Assembly (NCBI GenBank): GCA_964035575.1
Contig: OZ037925.1
Coordinates: 248,001 to 312,000 of the forward strand
Direction: 5' to 3'
From: Rhynchopus sp. YZ270_cl-10
Lineage: Eukaryota > Euglenozoa > Diplonemea > Diplonemida > Diplonemidae
Length of the DNA: 64,000 bases
Both the position numbers and the translations under genes were made by a program. Shown piece after piece: positions 1 through 10,575 of this stretch. Below the pieces are notes generated by a model. It saw nothing but the letters and a program-made list of their open reading frames with translations. It had not been told where the DNA came from and ran no database searches. Position 1 is the first letter of the stretch; every line of letters begins with the position of its first letter.

Positions 1-430
1 CTCCTTTAAGCTACGCTTGTAGGTATTTAAAAAAAAAAAAAAAATCTGGCCCCAGGGACACAGCCATTATTGAACAGTAAAACTAAACGAAACAATGAAC
101 ACGAAACGGAAGCATGAACAGAAACAAACTACCACAGATAAGGGGTGGCGGGCGATGTGGGGTACGAAGGGAGCGGGGGGGAAGTATTTGGACCTTCCAT
201 GCACCTAGAACATAACCTTGTGAACCATACTAGAATAAACCAAAATAGAAAACGACTTCAGGATATGACAGTTAAATGAAATAAAGAAAACACTTTTTCG
301 TTTATCGCACCGCAAAAGGTTTATGTTTTTCACTGATGAATGTGAGTGATGTTAGTGGAAAAACAATACGCTAAAGCGGGCACGCACCATCCGTCGTTTT
401 CCATTTCTATTCGTCAATGCTTGATAACAC

Positions 431-476
<46 letters not shown>

Positions 477-1199
477 CTCGAGAGACTCGTTACTCTTTGC
501 TTGTTGCTCAAAAAAGACTATAAAACGGGGGAGAAGGGAAAAACGATGCGTGTGTTGTTCGCTTCCACAAATTTAAATTTTTGACTTGATTGCAGTAAAC
601 AAATTTACGGTATTATGTGGATTTGTCTGTAGTACTAAAGTGATGCGGAGTACAAAGGGGAAAACAAAAGCCAGCGACGCGCGACTTTTTCACGAGGGTC
701 TCGAGCATTTTTGCCATACGATGCGTTTACAAAAAATAATATAATAAATACCTTACGTACACATCCCAAATAGAAACATAAAAGCGGTGACATCACACCA
801 GGCGTCTTTAGCATAAAAAAAGAGAACACGAAAGTGCAAACGCCTCACCGCATATCCTTAGAGCTTAGACCTTAGAGCCGAGAGAGACCCTAGAGCAGAC
901 TACAAATGCAAGAGAGGGGAAAAGACGAAGAAAAAACAGCCCCCCTAGTTCCCGAGGGGTATCCCAACCTCAGGGACTTCGTTGGTATGCACACTCGGCT
1001 GAAAATGACGTGCCACAACATTGCACACACAGACACAGATAAGAAGACAAAAAGGATTCACCGCGACTTCATCACTCACGCGCAGTGCTGACAACACACA
1101 CCAGTCAAGGTGGTGTAGAACAGAGCAACGAGGTGGCAGATGTGCCACCTGAGACCAAGGAAGTGTTGTAAGAGGGGGGGGGTGCGTCCTCGTGCACGT
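1..1199. other. Gene-free stretch 3' of receptor 1
   Basis: No convincing gene. It holds a 41-base poly-A run near 435-475, a copy of dispersed family R6 (476-533, starting CTCGAGAGACTCGTT) and a copy of family R3 (about 833-1000, with GCAAACGCCTCACCG and a downstream part ending in CTTCGTTGGTATGCACAC). The last 100 bases resemble the 3' flank of receptor 2 at 12780-12850 and are probably shared 3' UTR. Confidence 0.6.
476..533 (+). repeat. Dispersed repeat family R6
   Basis: The sequence CTCGAGAGACTCGTT, then TTTGCTTGTTGCTC, then GACTATAAA and a G-run recurs at 24280-24340. A looser copy lies at 28556-28605 inside a PAK intron. The order of the blocks is the same in all three. Confidence 0.55.
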
Positions 1200-4100
1200 T
1201 CACAGCAAAGGCTGCCCGTCGGACTGATCCGTGACTTGAGTGCCCTGCATGTAGGGCTCCTGAAGAAGCGCCTGTGCAGACGGGCGGTCGCTTGCCTTGA
1301 TGACAAAGCACCGTCGTGTGAAGGCCGCAAGGTCGTCGGGTGCGTTGCCCGGGATGGGCGGGCCGGTCTTGCTGTTGAGGATGAGGGTCAGCACCTCGTG
1401 CTCGCCGTCGCGCGACTCTGCCCACGGTGTGCACCCCAGCATCTCAATCATGGTGCACCCCAGCGACCAGATGTCGCAGCGTGTCCCGTACTCACCCCTC
1501 TCCGTGTGTTTCCGCTTCAGCACCTCGGGCGCCATCCAGAACGGCGTCCCTGCGTATGTGTTCGCACCAAACGCAGCAAAGCTCTGCCCCCCGTCGTCGT
1601 CAAACAGCTTGCTGCTCCCAAAGTCTGACAGCTTCACAGACGCGTCCACCGACAGCAGCAGGTTGTCTGCCTTCACGTCGCGGTGTGAAATCGGTGCACG
1701 CCCTTCATTCGCCGAGTGCAGGTATTCCAGTGCCAGAAGCACCTGCTTCGCGTAGAGGCGCACTGTCGACGGCTCAAGGCCCCCCTTCCGTGCACGCACC
1801 AGCCCACGCACAGAACCCCCAGACATGTACTCCATGAAGATCTCCAGACGCGATGCGTCCCGCCACGTGTGTCCCATGTACTGCACAATGTGTTCGTGGT
1901 GCAGTGTCCGCATCAGCTGGAACTCCTGCTCCACACGCATGCGCGCTTTCGACGAGTGTGACGCGTCCAGCTGGATCTCCTTCACAGCCACATGCCGTCC
2001 TGCCACAGACGCAAGGTACACAACACCAAACGACCCACGCCCCAACGCAGGCCGCATCCGCGTGCGTGCCTGCATCTGTGCAGGCGTCAGCCAGCGCGAA
2101 CACCCAAGCAACCCACCACTCGCCTCCTCCACCTTCACGTTCGCAGTTGTCCACAGAGTGATGAAGTTGTGCTGCAGCAGTTCAGCTGCCGTGGGGCGGT
2201 TGTCTGCCTCCTTCGCCAGACACTTCCACACAAAGTCCTCAGCCGCCTTCGACAGGCCCTCTGCCACGTTCTTGGGTGGGTACGCTTCTGTCTTTGCCAT
2301 CTTCATCCACTGGTTTGTGTGCATCTGTCCGGGAGGCACACCTCTGTTCAGCACCTCCGACACAGTGCAGCCGAGGCTGTAGATGTCTGCTGGTGTGCCT
2401 GCACGGATGTCTTCCCCGTTCGCCACCTCGGGTGCAAGCCAGTTCGGACTTCCCACCTGTGTGCGCCACTTGGTGGACTCCGCTGCAGCTGAGTGGTAAT
2501 GTCCTTTGTTCTGTGAGGACTGTGCAGATGTTAGCTCGTCAGGACTGCCTAGCGGGCCCCCAGACGGGCTCCCTGACGCATTCCAGAGAGAATCACCTGT
2601 GGGTTGGTTGCTGAGGCGCTTGATACAGCCGAAGTCGCACAACTTGGCAAGGCCCTCTGTGGTGAGGAGGATGTTGTCGCCCTTAATGTCACGGTGCACA
2701 ACACCGTTGTTGTGCAGGAAGTACAGCCCCTGCAGCACCTGGTGGATGTAGAAGGCCGCCTTCGCCTCCTGCAGCGCGTGCTCCATCCCACGCACCATCT
2801 CCCCAAGCGAGCCCCCAGACACATACTCCATCAGCACACAGAGGCGGAGGCGGTGTGGGTCGTACACAACGTCCAGCACCTCCATCAGATGCGGGTGCCG
2901 CATGCGCTCTAGCATCCGCAGCGTTGCCTTGGCTGTGTCTGCTGTCTGCCTGTCAGCATCCAGCTGCTCCTTCATCGCCACCTGCACGCCAGTTGCCTCC
3001 ACGAACCCAGCATACACAACACCAAAGGCACCACGCCCAATCGCCTTGCCTCGCGTCCATGTTTTGTAGGTGCTGTCTTGGGGACCCTCCACGCCTGGGC
3101 CGGAGGGGAGTGCGCCGCTTACTGTCGAGCCTTCTGTTTCCACGCTGTGCAGGAAGTCGCATGTTCCTAGCGGCCCTGTAAGGGGTGAGTGCTGTGAGAG
3201 CGCGGACTCCGAGAGCCCGTCCGTGCCTTTGGGGTAGAGTGCGAGCTCCATCTCGGCGTCCTCTGCACTGACAGCAAGGTTCTCTGCCTGCTGTCTGCGA
3301 CGGAAGCAGCAGAAGCACCCGAACAGCGCGCACACACCGCACACAGCCAAGACGCCTGCGACTACACCCACAACAGGCGACGCAGTGTCCTCGGGGACAG
3401 CCTCCGTCGTGCTGTTGTCTGGCACCTCCGTCTCGTCAGGCTCACCAGTGTCAGGAGCGTCCGTATCCCACTTGTCCGTAGTATTGCTGGACGGCATGTC
3501 CGTAGTAGCAGGGTGTTGGGTATCCGGCAAAGGAGCAGGTGTCTCTAGTGGTGTGAGAGGTGCGCTAGTCTCAGGTGCGCCTGTCTTAGGTGTCGCTGTG
3601 TCTGTTGACATATTTATTGGTGTCGCAGTGCCTGGCTCCGGTGTCTCTGTATCTGGCGCAGTTGTTGCTGTTGGCTGTGCTGCAGGTGCGGCTGTTGGTG
3701 CAGCTGTTGGTGGCGCCTTTGTCTTTGGTGCAGTTGTCACTGGTGCAGATGTTGCTGTGTCTGGCGCAGTTGTTGGTTGTGCTGTTGGTGTTGATAATGG
3801 TGCGGCTGTTGGGGCGGCTGTTGGTGGCGCCTTTGTCTTTGGTGCAGATGTGTCTGGCGCAGTTGTTGGTTGTGCTGTTGGTACTGCTGTTGGTGCGGCT
3901 GTTGGTGCGGCTGTTGGTGCGGCTGTTGGTGGCGCCTTTGTCTTTGGTGCAGATGTGTCTGGCGCAGTTGTTGGTTGTGCTGTTGGTGTTGCTGTTGGTT
4001 GTGCTGTTGGTTGTGCTGTTGGTGTTGCTGTTGGTTGTGCTGTTGGTACTGCTGTTGGTGCGGCTGTTGGTGGCGCCATTGTCTTCGGCACAGCTGTCTT

Positions 4101-5798
4101 TGGTGCAGATGTATCAGGTGCAGATGTGTCTGGTGCAGTTGTCTTCGGCACAGCTGTCTTTGGTGCAGTTGTTGTTGGTGGCGGTGCCTGGGTGGCTGGC
4201 GCCGTTGTGGCAGGCGGTTGTGGGAGGCAGCAGTAGCTCCTCTTTAACCCCCTGCACTCTGCTCCCGTACCGCAGTACGTCCCAGCACGTGGCTTTGTGT
4301 TGTTCTCATTCTCTTCGCTGGTGCAACGCACAACTGAGCAGGTGGCTTCCATGTACTCGAAGCAGCCTTCCAGACGGCTCTGCAGGTTGTCAAGTATGTA
4401 GTCGTCGCCAGGCCAGCTGCCGGCCACATGCATGAGGGAGGTGGACGTGGGCATGCCGATGAAGCCGTGCTCGAGGGGGATCACGTAATCCACATCCCAG
4501 TAAGTGGCGTGTTCGAAGCTGCCCCACCCTGACGGGGTCCACGTACTATGCGTGTAGCCAGTGGGGATACTTCCCACAACGCGCACGACCCCATCCCTAG
4601 TCCGCACCGCAAAGTACCTGCTCTTCGCTGTCGTTGCCACGATGTCAATCGCCGCATCCAGGGATAATGTCCCTGCGTCACCCCCGCACTGTGCATCACC
4701 CCACGCGGTTATCTTGGTCTCGTCGTCGCTGTGCAATGCCAAGAAGCAGCCGTCATTTGCATAAATATTGACGACGTTCACAAGCGCCGCCGCCACCGTC
4801 GAGACTCCCGCACTCGCATCCCCCCAGAACACCACCCCCCCATTCCGGTTGATCACCGCAGCACCCAAACGGTTCGACACAAACACACGCCCGATCTGCG
4901 CATAGTCATAATCGAGGAAGCCCTGCACGGTCGTGCTGTCACCCCCTCCACAGCTCGCATTGCCCCACGACACCAACGACCGCCCATCCGCTCTGAAGGC
5001 AAACATACAACCCCCAAACCGGCCGTCCACCCCCACAAACCCATCCCCACTGAGCAACGACTGCACAGAACTAGCTGCATCATTGTCGTCGCCCCAGGCC
5101 ACAACATTTCCAACAGAATGCAGAGCGGCAAAGAGGTCCACCCCATTCGAGACAACAGCGTCCGTAAAGGAAGGAAAGCAGAAAAACGAGCTCTCAGTTC
5201 GCCCCCCATAACAGTAAAGAAGCCCATCTGCATCGCGCACTGCAAAGGCACGCTCTCCTGTCGCAACCTGAACGGCACGGCTAATGTTGTGGAAATTCCA
5301 TCCTGTAGGAGGGGATGACTGCTGTTGCGCTACCCCTATCGCTTCGTCCCCCCACACCACCGGACGGCCGCTTCCATCGAAATTAGCTTCTTGGTCCCAC
5401 AGCGCCATTTTCTGCCCATCCCAGGTGCTGAAGATGTCCACCATCTCCGCCTTCGCGCTCAGGCTGGCTGGTGCCTCAACCCCGTGGCGATCTTCGGTGA
5501 TGAGAGTGGTTTGGAGAGAGCTGAGGATGACATAGCGTGTATAGGCGAATCCGTAGGCGTCGCACGTCATGCTGTCTACGTCGGTATACACTTCATCGCC
5601 TGCGGGGACGCGAAGTTCAAGTGCGGCAGTAAATCCATCCCAGACCATCAAAGTAAAATTCGCGCAAACCTGAAAGCACCCGAAATCCCCGCAGCTCCCA
5701 GGATGGTTTAAATTTTGGAATATGGTCGCCCCGCACCGAAAGTCGCTGAGGACATTGCAGGGCAAACAGAGCAATATAATGAACGTAAAAAAAATCAT
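1200..5798 (-). CDS. Receptor 1: WG-repeat ectodomain, TM, tandem Ser/Thr kinases
   Basis: Single-exon gene, 1532 residues from the ATG at 5798; the frame is open four codons further but without an ATG. A hydrophobic signal peptide (MIFFTFIILLCLPC) leads into a Cys-containing ectodomain (about 20-520) with RCC1-like strands such as VVAWGD, LVSWGN, VVFWGD and ITAWGD. A Thr/Pro/Ala-rich mucin-like stalk (about 523-800) and one membrane segment (about 810-835) follow. Kinase 1 (about 914-1211) has GRGAFG, VAMKE, HRDIKGDN, DFG and APE. Kinase 2 (about 1247-1516) has GRGSFG, VAVKE, HRDVKADN, DFG and APE. Both keep the catalytic Lys, Asp and DFG, so both should be active; they look STE/MAPKKK-like. 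The protein is probably a plasma-membrane receptor kinase. Its cytoplasmic part is almost identical to receptor 2 while the ectodomain is not. Ligand and pathway are unknown. Confidence 0.93.
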   Translation of the reverse strand: MIFFTFIILLCLPCNVLSDFRCGATIFQNLNHPGSCGDFGCFQVCANFTLMVWDGFTAALELRVPAGDEVYTDVDSMTCDAYGFAYTRYVILSSLQTTLITEDRHGVEAPASLSAKAEMVDIFSTWDGQKMALWDQEANFDGSGRPVVWGDEAIGVAQQQSSPPTGWNFHNISRAVQVATGERAFAVRDADGLLYCYGGRTESSFFCFPSFTDAVVSNGVDLFAALHSVGNVVAWGDDNDAASSVQSLLSGDGFVGVDGRFGGCMFAFRADGRSLVSWGNASCGGGDSTTVQGFLDYDYAQIGRVFVSNRLGAAVINRNGGVVFWGDASAGVSTVAAALVNVVNIYANDGCFLALHSDDETKITAWGDAQCGGDAGTLSLDAAIDIVATTAKSRYFAVRTRDGVVRVVGSIPTGYTHSTWTPSGWGSFEHATYWDVDYVIPLEHGFIGMPTSTSLMHVAGSWPGDDYILDNLQSRLEGCFEYMEATCSVVRCTSEENENNTKPRAGTYCGTGAECRGLKRSYCCLPQPPATTAPATQAPPPTTTAPKTAVPKTTAPDTSAPDTSAPKTAVPKTMAPPTAAPTAVPTAQPTATPTAQPTAQPTATPTAQPTTAPDTSAPKTKAPPTAAPTAAPTAAPTAVPTAQPTTAPDTSAPKTKAPPTAAPTAAPLSTPTAQPTTAPDTATSAPVTTAPKTKAPPTAAPTAAPAAQPTATTAPDTETPEPGTATPINMSTDTATPKTGAPETSAPLTPLETPAPLPDTQHPATTDMPSSNTTDKWDTDAPDTGEPDETEVPDNSTTEAVPEDTASPVVGVVAGVLAVCGVCALFGCFCCFRRRQQAENLAVSAEDAEMELALYPKGTDGLSESALSQHSPLTGPLGTCDFLHSVETEGSTVSGALPSGPGVEGPQDSTYKTWTRGKAIGRGAFGVVYAGFVEATGVQVAMKEQLDADRQTADTAKATLRMLERMRHPHLMEVLDVVYDPHRLRLCVLMEYVSGGSLGEMVRGMEHALQEAKAAFYIHQVLQGLYFLHNNGVVHRDIKGDNILLTTEGLAKLCDFGCIKRLSNQPTGDSLWNASGSPSGGPLGSPDELTSAQSSQNKGHYHSAAAESTKWRTQVGSPNWLAPEVANGEDIRAGTPADIYSLGCTVSEVLNRGVPPGQMHTNQWMKMAKTEAYPPKNVAEGLSKAAEDFVWKCLAKEADNRPTAAELLQHNFITLWTTANVKVEEASGGLLGCSRWLTPAQMQARTRMRPALGRGSFGVVYLASVAGRHVAVKEIQLDASHSSKARMRVEQEFQLMRTLHHEHIVQYMGHTWRDASRLEIFMEYMSGGSVRGLVRARKGGLEPSTVRLYAKQVLLALEYLHSANEGRAPISHRDVKADNLLLSVDASVKLSDFGSSKLFDDDGGQSFAAFGANTYAGTPFWMAPEVLKRKHTERGEYGTRCDIWSLGCTMIEMLGCTPWAESRDGEHEVLTLILNSKTGPPIPGNAPDDLAAFTRRCFVIKASDRPSAQALLQEPYMQGTQVTDQSDGQPLL
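2475..2606 (-). other. Variable insert in kinase-1 activation segment (receptor 1)
   Basis: These 132 bases (44 codons) lie between the DFG and APE motifs and encode a Ser/Gly/Pro-rich loop. The flanking sequence is almost identical to receptor 2, but the insert there (14128-14214) is 87 bases and unrelated apart from a short Pro-Leu-Gly-Ser-Pro stretch. Length and sequence therefore vary while the reading frame is kept. Confidence 0.8.
3400..4235 (-). repeat. Coding minisatellite for Thr/Pro/Ala stalk
   Basis: The region carries degenerate tandem units around GGTGCGGCTGTTGGT. On the gene strand they encode runs of PTAAPTA, PTAQPT and APKTKAPP. The order of units suggests repeated unequal exchange. 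The opposite strand shows a long but spurious open frame made of the same repeats. Confidence 0.75.
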
Positions 5799-6077
5799 TT
5801 TTTTTTCCAAAAAAAAAGAGAAAAAAAAGAGAGGAAAATAACAGAATCAATTCGGATTCATGGAAAGGTAAGGGAATATTGAGTAAAAAAAAGGGGGGGG
5901 TTTGGGGGGGTTTGGGGGGGAAGGGAGATTGTTTCTGGTGGTGGTGGTGTTGTCATTTAATCAAAAAATGCCGGTTCAAGGCTCGAAGTGATGGTTGAAG
6001 AAATCGAAACTTAACACTCATCACACGATAAGGTTGTGGTGAAACGCTCACACCTCGACCTGTTTTGGTGAGGAGGT

Positions 6078-6180
6078 GGCTCTGCAGCGCGATTTTTCGT
6101 CCCTAGAACCGCAAAAGCGCGTTCAAAATGCTTTGTTTTTCTATTTCCTCCTTCATGAGGCGACAAGAGAAAAAAAAATT
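6078..6180 (+). repeat. Dispersed repeat family R11, copy 1
   Basis: About 100 bases starting TCTGCAGCGCGATTTTTCG and including CCTCCTTCATGAGG. A copy with few differences lies at 9967-10070, same orientation. Confidence 0.7.
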
Positions 6181-6284
6181 GATCTTTTTTTTTTTTTGTT
6201 GATTTTTTTGTATTTTGGATCCATGACTAAATATGAATCTTGCTTTTAAAAAAAGGGAGGCAGAAAGAGAAAAAACAAGTAATT

Positions 6285-6390
6285 GCTATCGGAAAAAAAA
6301 CGGGGTGTGCTGTGGTTATGGGGGGACCCACACTCCTGAACACCGCCCTGTAGAAATAATCTACACTCTCTTCTGCAGGTAAGCGAAAAC
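6285..6390 (+). repeat. Dispersed repeat family R10, copy 1
   Basis: Shares CGGGGTGTGCTGTGG, GGGGACCCAC and CTGTAGAAATAATCT with 11525-11665. It overlaps the 3' end of the weak reading frame at 6361-6564. Confidence 0.6.
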
Positions 6391-6564
6391 GCTGCCACAA
6401 CCACTGGGATGCCTGCACTTAAAACCTTCAAGAACGGGGGCTGTCATCCTCAGACCCCTCTTCGTCCAGCACCATTTGCTCGATGGATGGTCGGCGTGTT
6501 CCAGCTCGTTGTCGTCCACAGCCTCCCACTCATCGTCGCCGGAGGAGGAGTGTGCAAGGAACAC
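6361..6564 (-). pseudogene. Possible gene fragment with a CxxxxC motif
   Basis: An open frame without an ATG. It encodes an acidic stretch (SSGDDEWEAVDDNELEHA) and a Cys pair in GFKCRHPSGCGSVFAY. Composition is more protein-like than the surrounding AT-rich DNA. Its 3' end runs into dispersed repeat R10, so it may be an exon or transposon fragment. I do not recognise it. Confidence 0.2.
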
Positions 6565-7860
6565 AGACGACTAACTGTCGTCGATCACACCATGCGCATA
6601 AAGCGCCAGGCTGCTATGTTGGTTTCGAAAATCGCGCGGGGTATCCCACAGCACACCTCGTTTTTTTTTCTTAGCAATTCCTTGTTTTGTTGTTGTTGTT
6701 TTCCACACACCTTCCTTCAGCCCTTGTAGGGATCAGTTGCTATTTTTTTTCTAGAAAACTTGAAATTACACATTTCAAGAGAACAAATTAAAAAGGGTCC
6801 TTATTTGCATTTTTGGGCTCCGCCCGTGCAGTGGTGGGGTCAATCTCGAAAATTGGACAATTTTTTGACCACTTAAATTTTGAGAAATATGAGCCCGGTT
6901 CCTTGTACGTGGGGCCCATTTTCGGCTAAAATTTTCCTCAAAATCTGGTTTTGTAAAATTGACCCTTTACTCCCCCCCCACATCGATTTCAATACTATAC
7001 CTTACTTCACCTACGGTTGCCCTTACAGGGGGGGTGAAGGAAGGTAAGTTGAAAAGGGGGGGGACTCAAGGGGAGCTGCAAGAAGAAAAGCGAAGCAGCT
7101 AAACAAAAAGGGAGGCGAGGGTATATGAAGTGGGTTGATATGAAAAATGGTGAAAATGAGGATTCAGGCGATAATGACTGTATTTACAAAATCCAATGTA
7201 GTTCACAAAAAAGAAAAATGCAACAGTCATTAAAGGTAGAATTCAAAATCAATTTAAAACAAAACAAAAAATCTGAAACCATGCAAAAAAAAAAAAGTGA
7301 TTTCACTTTCTCCTGCCTTCGTTTTCGCAGGCGTCCGCTACGTTCCCCCCGCATGTGCAGGTAACGAACGGAAGCGGGTCCATGCCCCCGCGAAACATTT
7401 TTCAGAACATTTCCCCCCCTAGAAAAATAGTGCGACAGGCCTGACGCTAACTTTTGGGTTTTTGGTCCACATTGGGGTGTTTTTCCGCATGCAAAAAAAA
7501 ATTTTTAAAGTGCACCTTCAGGAGCGCTGCGAGCGGAAAAATTTGGGTAACGGTCTAAAAAAACCAACTTAAAAAAACGACACAGATCAGAGACCGAACC
7601 TGAGTGGAAAAGACAAAAAAAAAAAAAAAAAAAAAAAACGAAAAACAAACGTGCAAGATGAATGTGCTTAACGTACACATGCACACATCTTCTTTTACTG
7701 AATATAAGTGGTGTCATTGATGCAGGCATCGACAGACCCCACGCGATGCCAAAAAAAATATATAGGGAAAATAGGGGGGAAAAACACCCCCGAAAAAATA
7801 AGTCATGAGGACAACCTCAATCGTCTGACCTATAGATCGTTACGGTTACCAATAAACTGT

Positions 7861-7930
7861 GGTTGTTGATGCAGGCACCCCTCCTGCGACTGACCCACTG
7901 TACGATGCCAGCCATCCGGATCCAAGAACA
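7861..7930 (+). repeat. Dispersed repeat family R1
   Basis: A copy of the family TTGATGCAGGCACC, CTGACCCAC, GATGCCAGCCATCCGGAT. Other copies lie at 7711, 10368, 11388, 24920 and 27915. The two longest (24920 and 27915) extend about 110 bases and also share GGAAC/GGAAACATAATG at the 3' end. Confidence 0.7.
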
Positions 7931-8164
7931 ATACAGAGAACTTGAAAGCGCAAACGCCTCACCGTTCAGCGGCGGACGCAGGCACTTCTCCGCGGGTTAT
8001 CGAACCCCCAGAGGGCACTTCGTTGGCATGCACACGGTTACCACTGAGGGAGGTTGCAAAGCAGGAACATAATCATTGCCTCCAACCAGATAACAATAAA
8101 TACAAAGACGCAAACTCAGGTACCACCCTACAGCTGCTGGGAAATAATATATATTATTGACGTG

Positions 8165-8306
8165 TAATATTTTTGCCTTTATTTCACGCACAGCCCCAAA
8201 AAACCCCGAGGAGTGGTTTTTTTCCCCGAGGGCGCAGCCCGAGGGGAAAAAATACCACTCCGAGGGGTTTTGGGGCTGTAAGTGAAATTAAGGCAAAATA
8301 TTACAC
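8165..8306. repeat. Long foldback element, 142 bp
   Basis: Near-perfect inverted repeat with outer arms TGTAATATTTTTGCC and GGCAAAATATTACA. Inner arms contain CAGCCCCAAAA and CCCCGAGG, and a short GC-rich centre (GGGCGCAGCCC) joins them. The transcript would form a hairpin with a stem of about 65 bp. No target duplication is evident. Confidence 0.75.
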
Positions 8307-8316
8307 CAACAATACA

Positions 8317-9945
8317 TTTTTTTATTGCACAACGGGGCACTTTTATTTCACAACCCGGGGGTCTGCTAAACGCTTAGTTCTCAAGGCTTACGTTCATCGT
8401 ATCAACTTCCCTTTGGTGTTGGGGTTATCTTCATTCAAATTTTTCTCTTTTCGAAATATCTTTATCTCCTGTATCACAACCTTGCAGAGTTGCTGATGTC
8501 CGACCTAAACACCATTGAGGCAGATGGAGTGGCCACTCCACAAGCAGCACTGTTCCCGTAGGTGGGCACACCCCACCCCCACCAGCCACATCCGCTTCCA
8601 GCTAAGGTGAAACAGGTGAAAAAATCCCTCAGATGCTCAAAATACCCAAATTTTGCGTTTTTTTTGCATTTTTCGGTATCCCAAGACCCCACCCAGGAGT
8701 CGAAATTTTCCGGGGAAAAAAAATTTTTTTTCCCGATTTTTCGGATTTTTGCTAAGGCGTTGGCCCATACAAACCGATTTTTTGTACAGAAAATGACCGG
8801 GGAATAAATATGTGATGCTCAAAACATCAAAATTCTTGCTTTATTTGCATTTTTGGGTCCATCTGAGCCCAAAAAAAAATTTTTTTTTTCGGCTGAAAAT
8901 TTTGTCTTTGCGAAAAAAAAAAAAAATCGAGCAGTGAAATCAGAGCTCGTGCTAAAGTCCATCCCTCATCCCGGGATTTTTGGGGGTTTTGGTAGGAACG
9001 TTTTTTTTTTGCAGTACGGGGATTTCATTAAGAAACCAGAAGTTCTAATATTGTTGAGTAAGACCACCACATAGTGGACTTGCATATACATGTGACCCCG
9101 CCGTGGAACGCAATTGGCTCGGAAAGTCAAAAGAAAGAGGAGAAAAAAGAAAAGGAAAAAAAAAAAAAAAGTTGGGTGCCGTGCGCCTGCGGCGCTGCCT
9201 GTTCCCTTCCAGTTTCTACAGGCAAACACTTGCCCCCTTTACCTTACACTGACGGGTTTTGACCAAAACCAAGAACTTGTCCATTTCGGCAAATTGACCC
9301 CACCACAGAACGGACGAATTCCGGAAATGCAAATGCCGGTGTTTTCGCGCATTTTCATGTTGCAAGACGTCAGGATCAGGGAGAGAAAATCTGGTTGTGG
9401 GATTTACATTGGCCCTCTTTACCCACATGGATTTTGACCAAAACCAAAAAATTGGCCATTTCGGCAAAGTGACCCCACCACAGCGTGGACGGATTCCGGA
9501 AATTCCAATCGCGGTGTGTTTTGGGGCTGAAAACCCACTGATTTTCAGGAGAAAAATTGCTTCCAAATCTCGGAATTTTCCGAATTTTCCTGAAAATGAC
9601 CCTTGTTTACGAGTATGGGTTCATATTTTGCGAAAATTTAAGTCACTAAAATTTTGTCCATTTTTCCGTATATACCCCACCACAAGCCGGGATTGGCCCG
9701 GAAATGCCACAAAACGGGGTTTCCGGGCCTCCCCAGCTAACCTTTTCAAGGAACGTTTTTCCGTACCCGAAATCCATTTTTTCCCCATTTTTTCCCATAA
9801 TTAGCGCGACCACTGAGTGAAATAAAGAGTGAAATAAAGAGTGAAATAAAGAAATAAAGCCTTTTTTATTTCACTGCCGTTTTTATTTTTCTACAGGAAT
9901 TTGTTAGGGGAGTGAAATTAAAGTGCCCCGACGTGCAATAAAACA
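8317..9945. mobile_element. Possible non-autonomous element bounded by inverted repeats
   Basis: The left arm (8317-8351, with TATTGCACAACGGGGCAC) is the reverse complement, with few mismatches, of the right arm (9911-9945, with GTGCCCCGACGTGCAATA). Both arms include the GTGAAATAAA/TTATTTCAC motif common in this window. No transposase lies inside; the interior has R7 repeats. It could be two facing repeat copies instead of one element. Confidence 0.4.
9255..9710 (+). repeat. Degenerate tandem R7 units
   Basis: Units near 9255, 9425 and 9630 share the order TTTGACCAAAACCAA, CCATTTCGGCAAA, GACCCCACCACAG and GGACGGATTCCGGAAAT, with a spacing of about 170 then 200 bases. Parts occur inverted near 6838 and 34255. 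No protein-like frame supports a gene. Confidence 0.55.
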
Positions 9946-9966
9946 ATATAACTTTATGTTTAGGGC

Positions 9967-10070
9967 TCTGTAGCGCGGTTTTTCGTCCCTAGAACCGGAA
10001 AAGTGTGTTCAAAATGCTTTGTTTTCTATTTCCTCCTTCATGAGGTGACAGGAGAAGAAAAAAAAATCAC
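9967..10070 (+). repeat. Dispersed repeat family R11, copy 2
   Basis: Near-identical partner of 6078-6180, sharing TTTTTCGTCCCTAGAACCG and TTCAAAATGCTTTG. No terminal inverted repeat or target duplication was seen. Confidence 0.7.
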
Positions 10071-10526
10071 CAACACATCAATAGGGGGGCGTGTATTAAA
10101 ATTCAATAATATGCTTTAGGGGAGGGGTGTTGTTGTTGTTGAAAAATCCGGTTGGGCAATTCCAAAAGCGGAATCATTGCCCAACTGATGTGTGTGTGGA
10201 TCGATCCCTGTGCAGGATGTACCAGATATAACTCATCCCGTACCTCTGCTCGAATGTCTGCTTTATTTTCCACCTAGAGACCCCCTCTTCAGAAAGAGTT
10301 TAAAAGAAAAAAACAAACTTCTCTGAAAATTTTGTTGTGTTTGTCAGTCGAAAGCTTGAAAAACTGTAGTTGATTGCAGGCACACCCCTCCTATTGACCC
10401 ACTATATCCAGCCATCCGGATGAGAGCACAACAACAAAAATGATTTGGTCGCTCATCAGTTTCGATTGTTCTACACAACATTGCAAAGTACGAGGGCAAA
10501 AAAGGTGGTAAAATAAAAGAAAAGAA

Positions 10527-10575
10527 AAGAAAAGTTTATAAGATGATCCTAAGCCTCTCTGTGCTCAGTCAATTA
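10527..10575 (+). repeat. Dispersed repeat family R5
   Basis: Contains AAAGTTTATAAGATGATCCT followed by AAGCCTCTC. Copies lie at 24430, 31246, 31446 and 48205. Confidence 0.65.

Noticed and set aside
346-576. Open frame with a poly-Lys run
   Set aside because: The Lys run is a poly-A tract; no conserved sequence around it.
3385-4435. Long plus-strand open frames opposite the receptor 1 stalk
   Set aside because: They are the antisense reading of the Thr/Pro/Ala minisatellite; low-complexity SGAxVxGAxV and LLVLLLV runs with no start context or domain.
7985-8040. Possible tRNA or Pol III B box (TTCGATAACCC on the minus strand)
   Set aside because: No matching A box, acceptor stem or cloverleaf could be drawn; it is part of dispersed family R3.
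9397-9804. 135-codon plus-strand open frame
   Set aside because: It spans the degenerate R7 repeat units; the same peptide-like pieces appear in both directions elsewhere.
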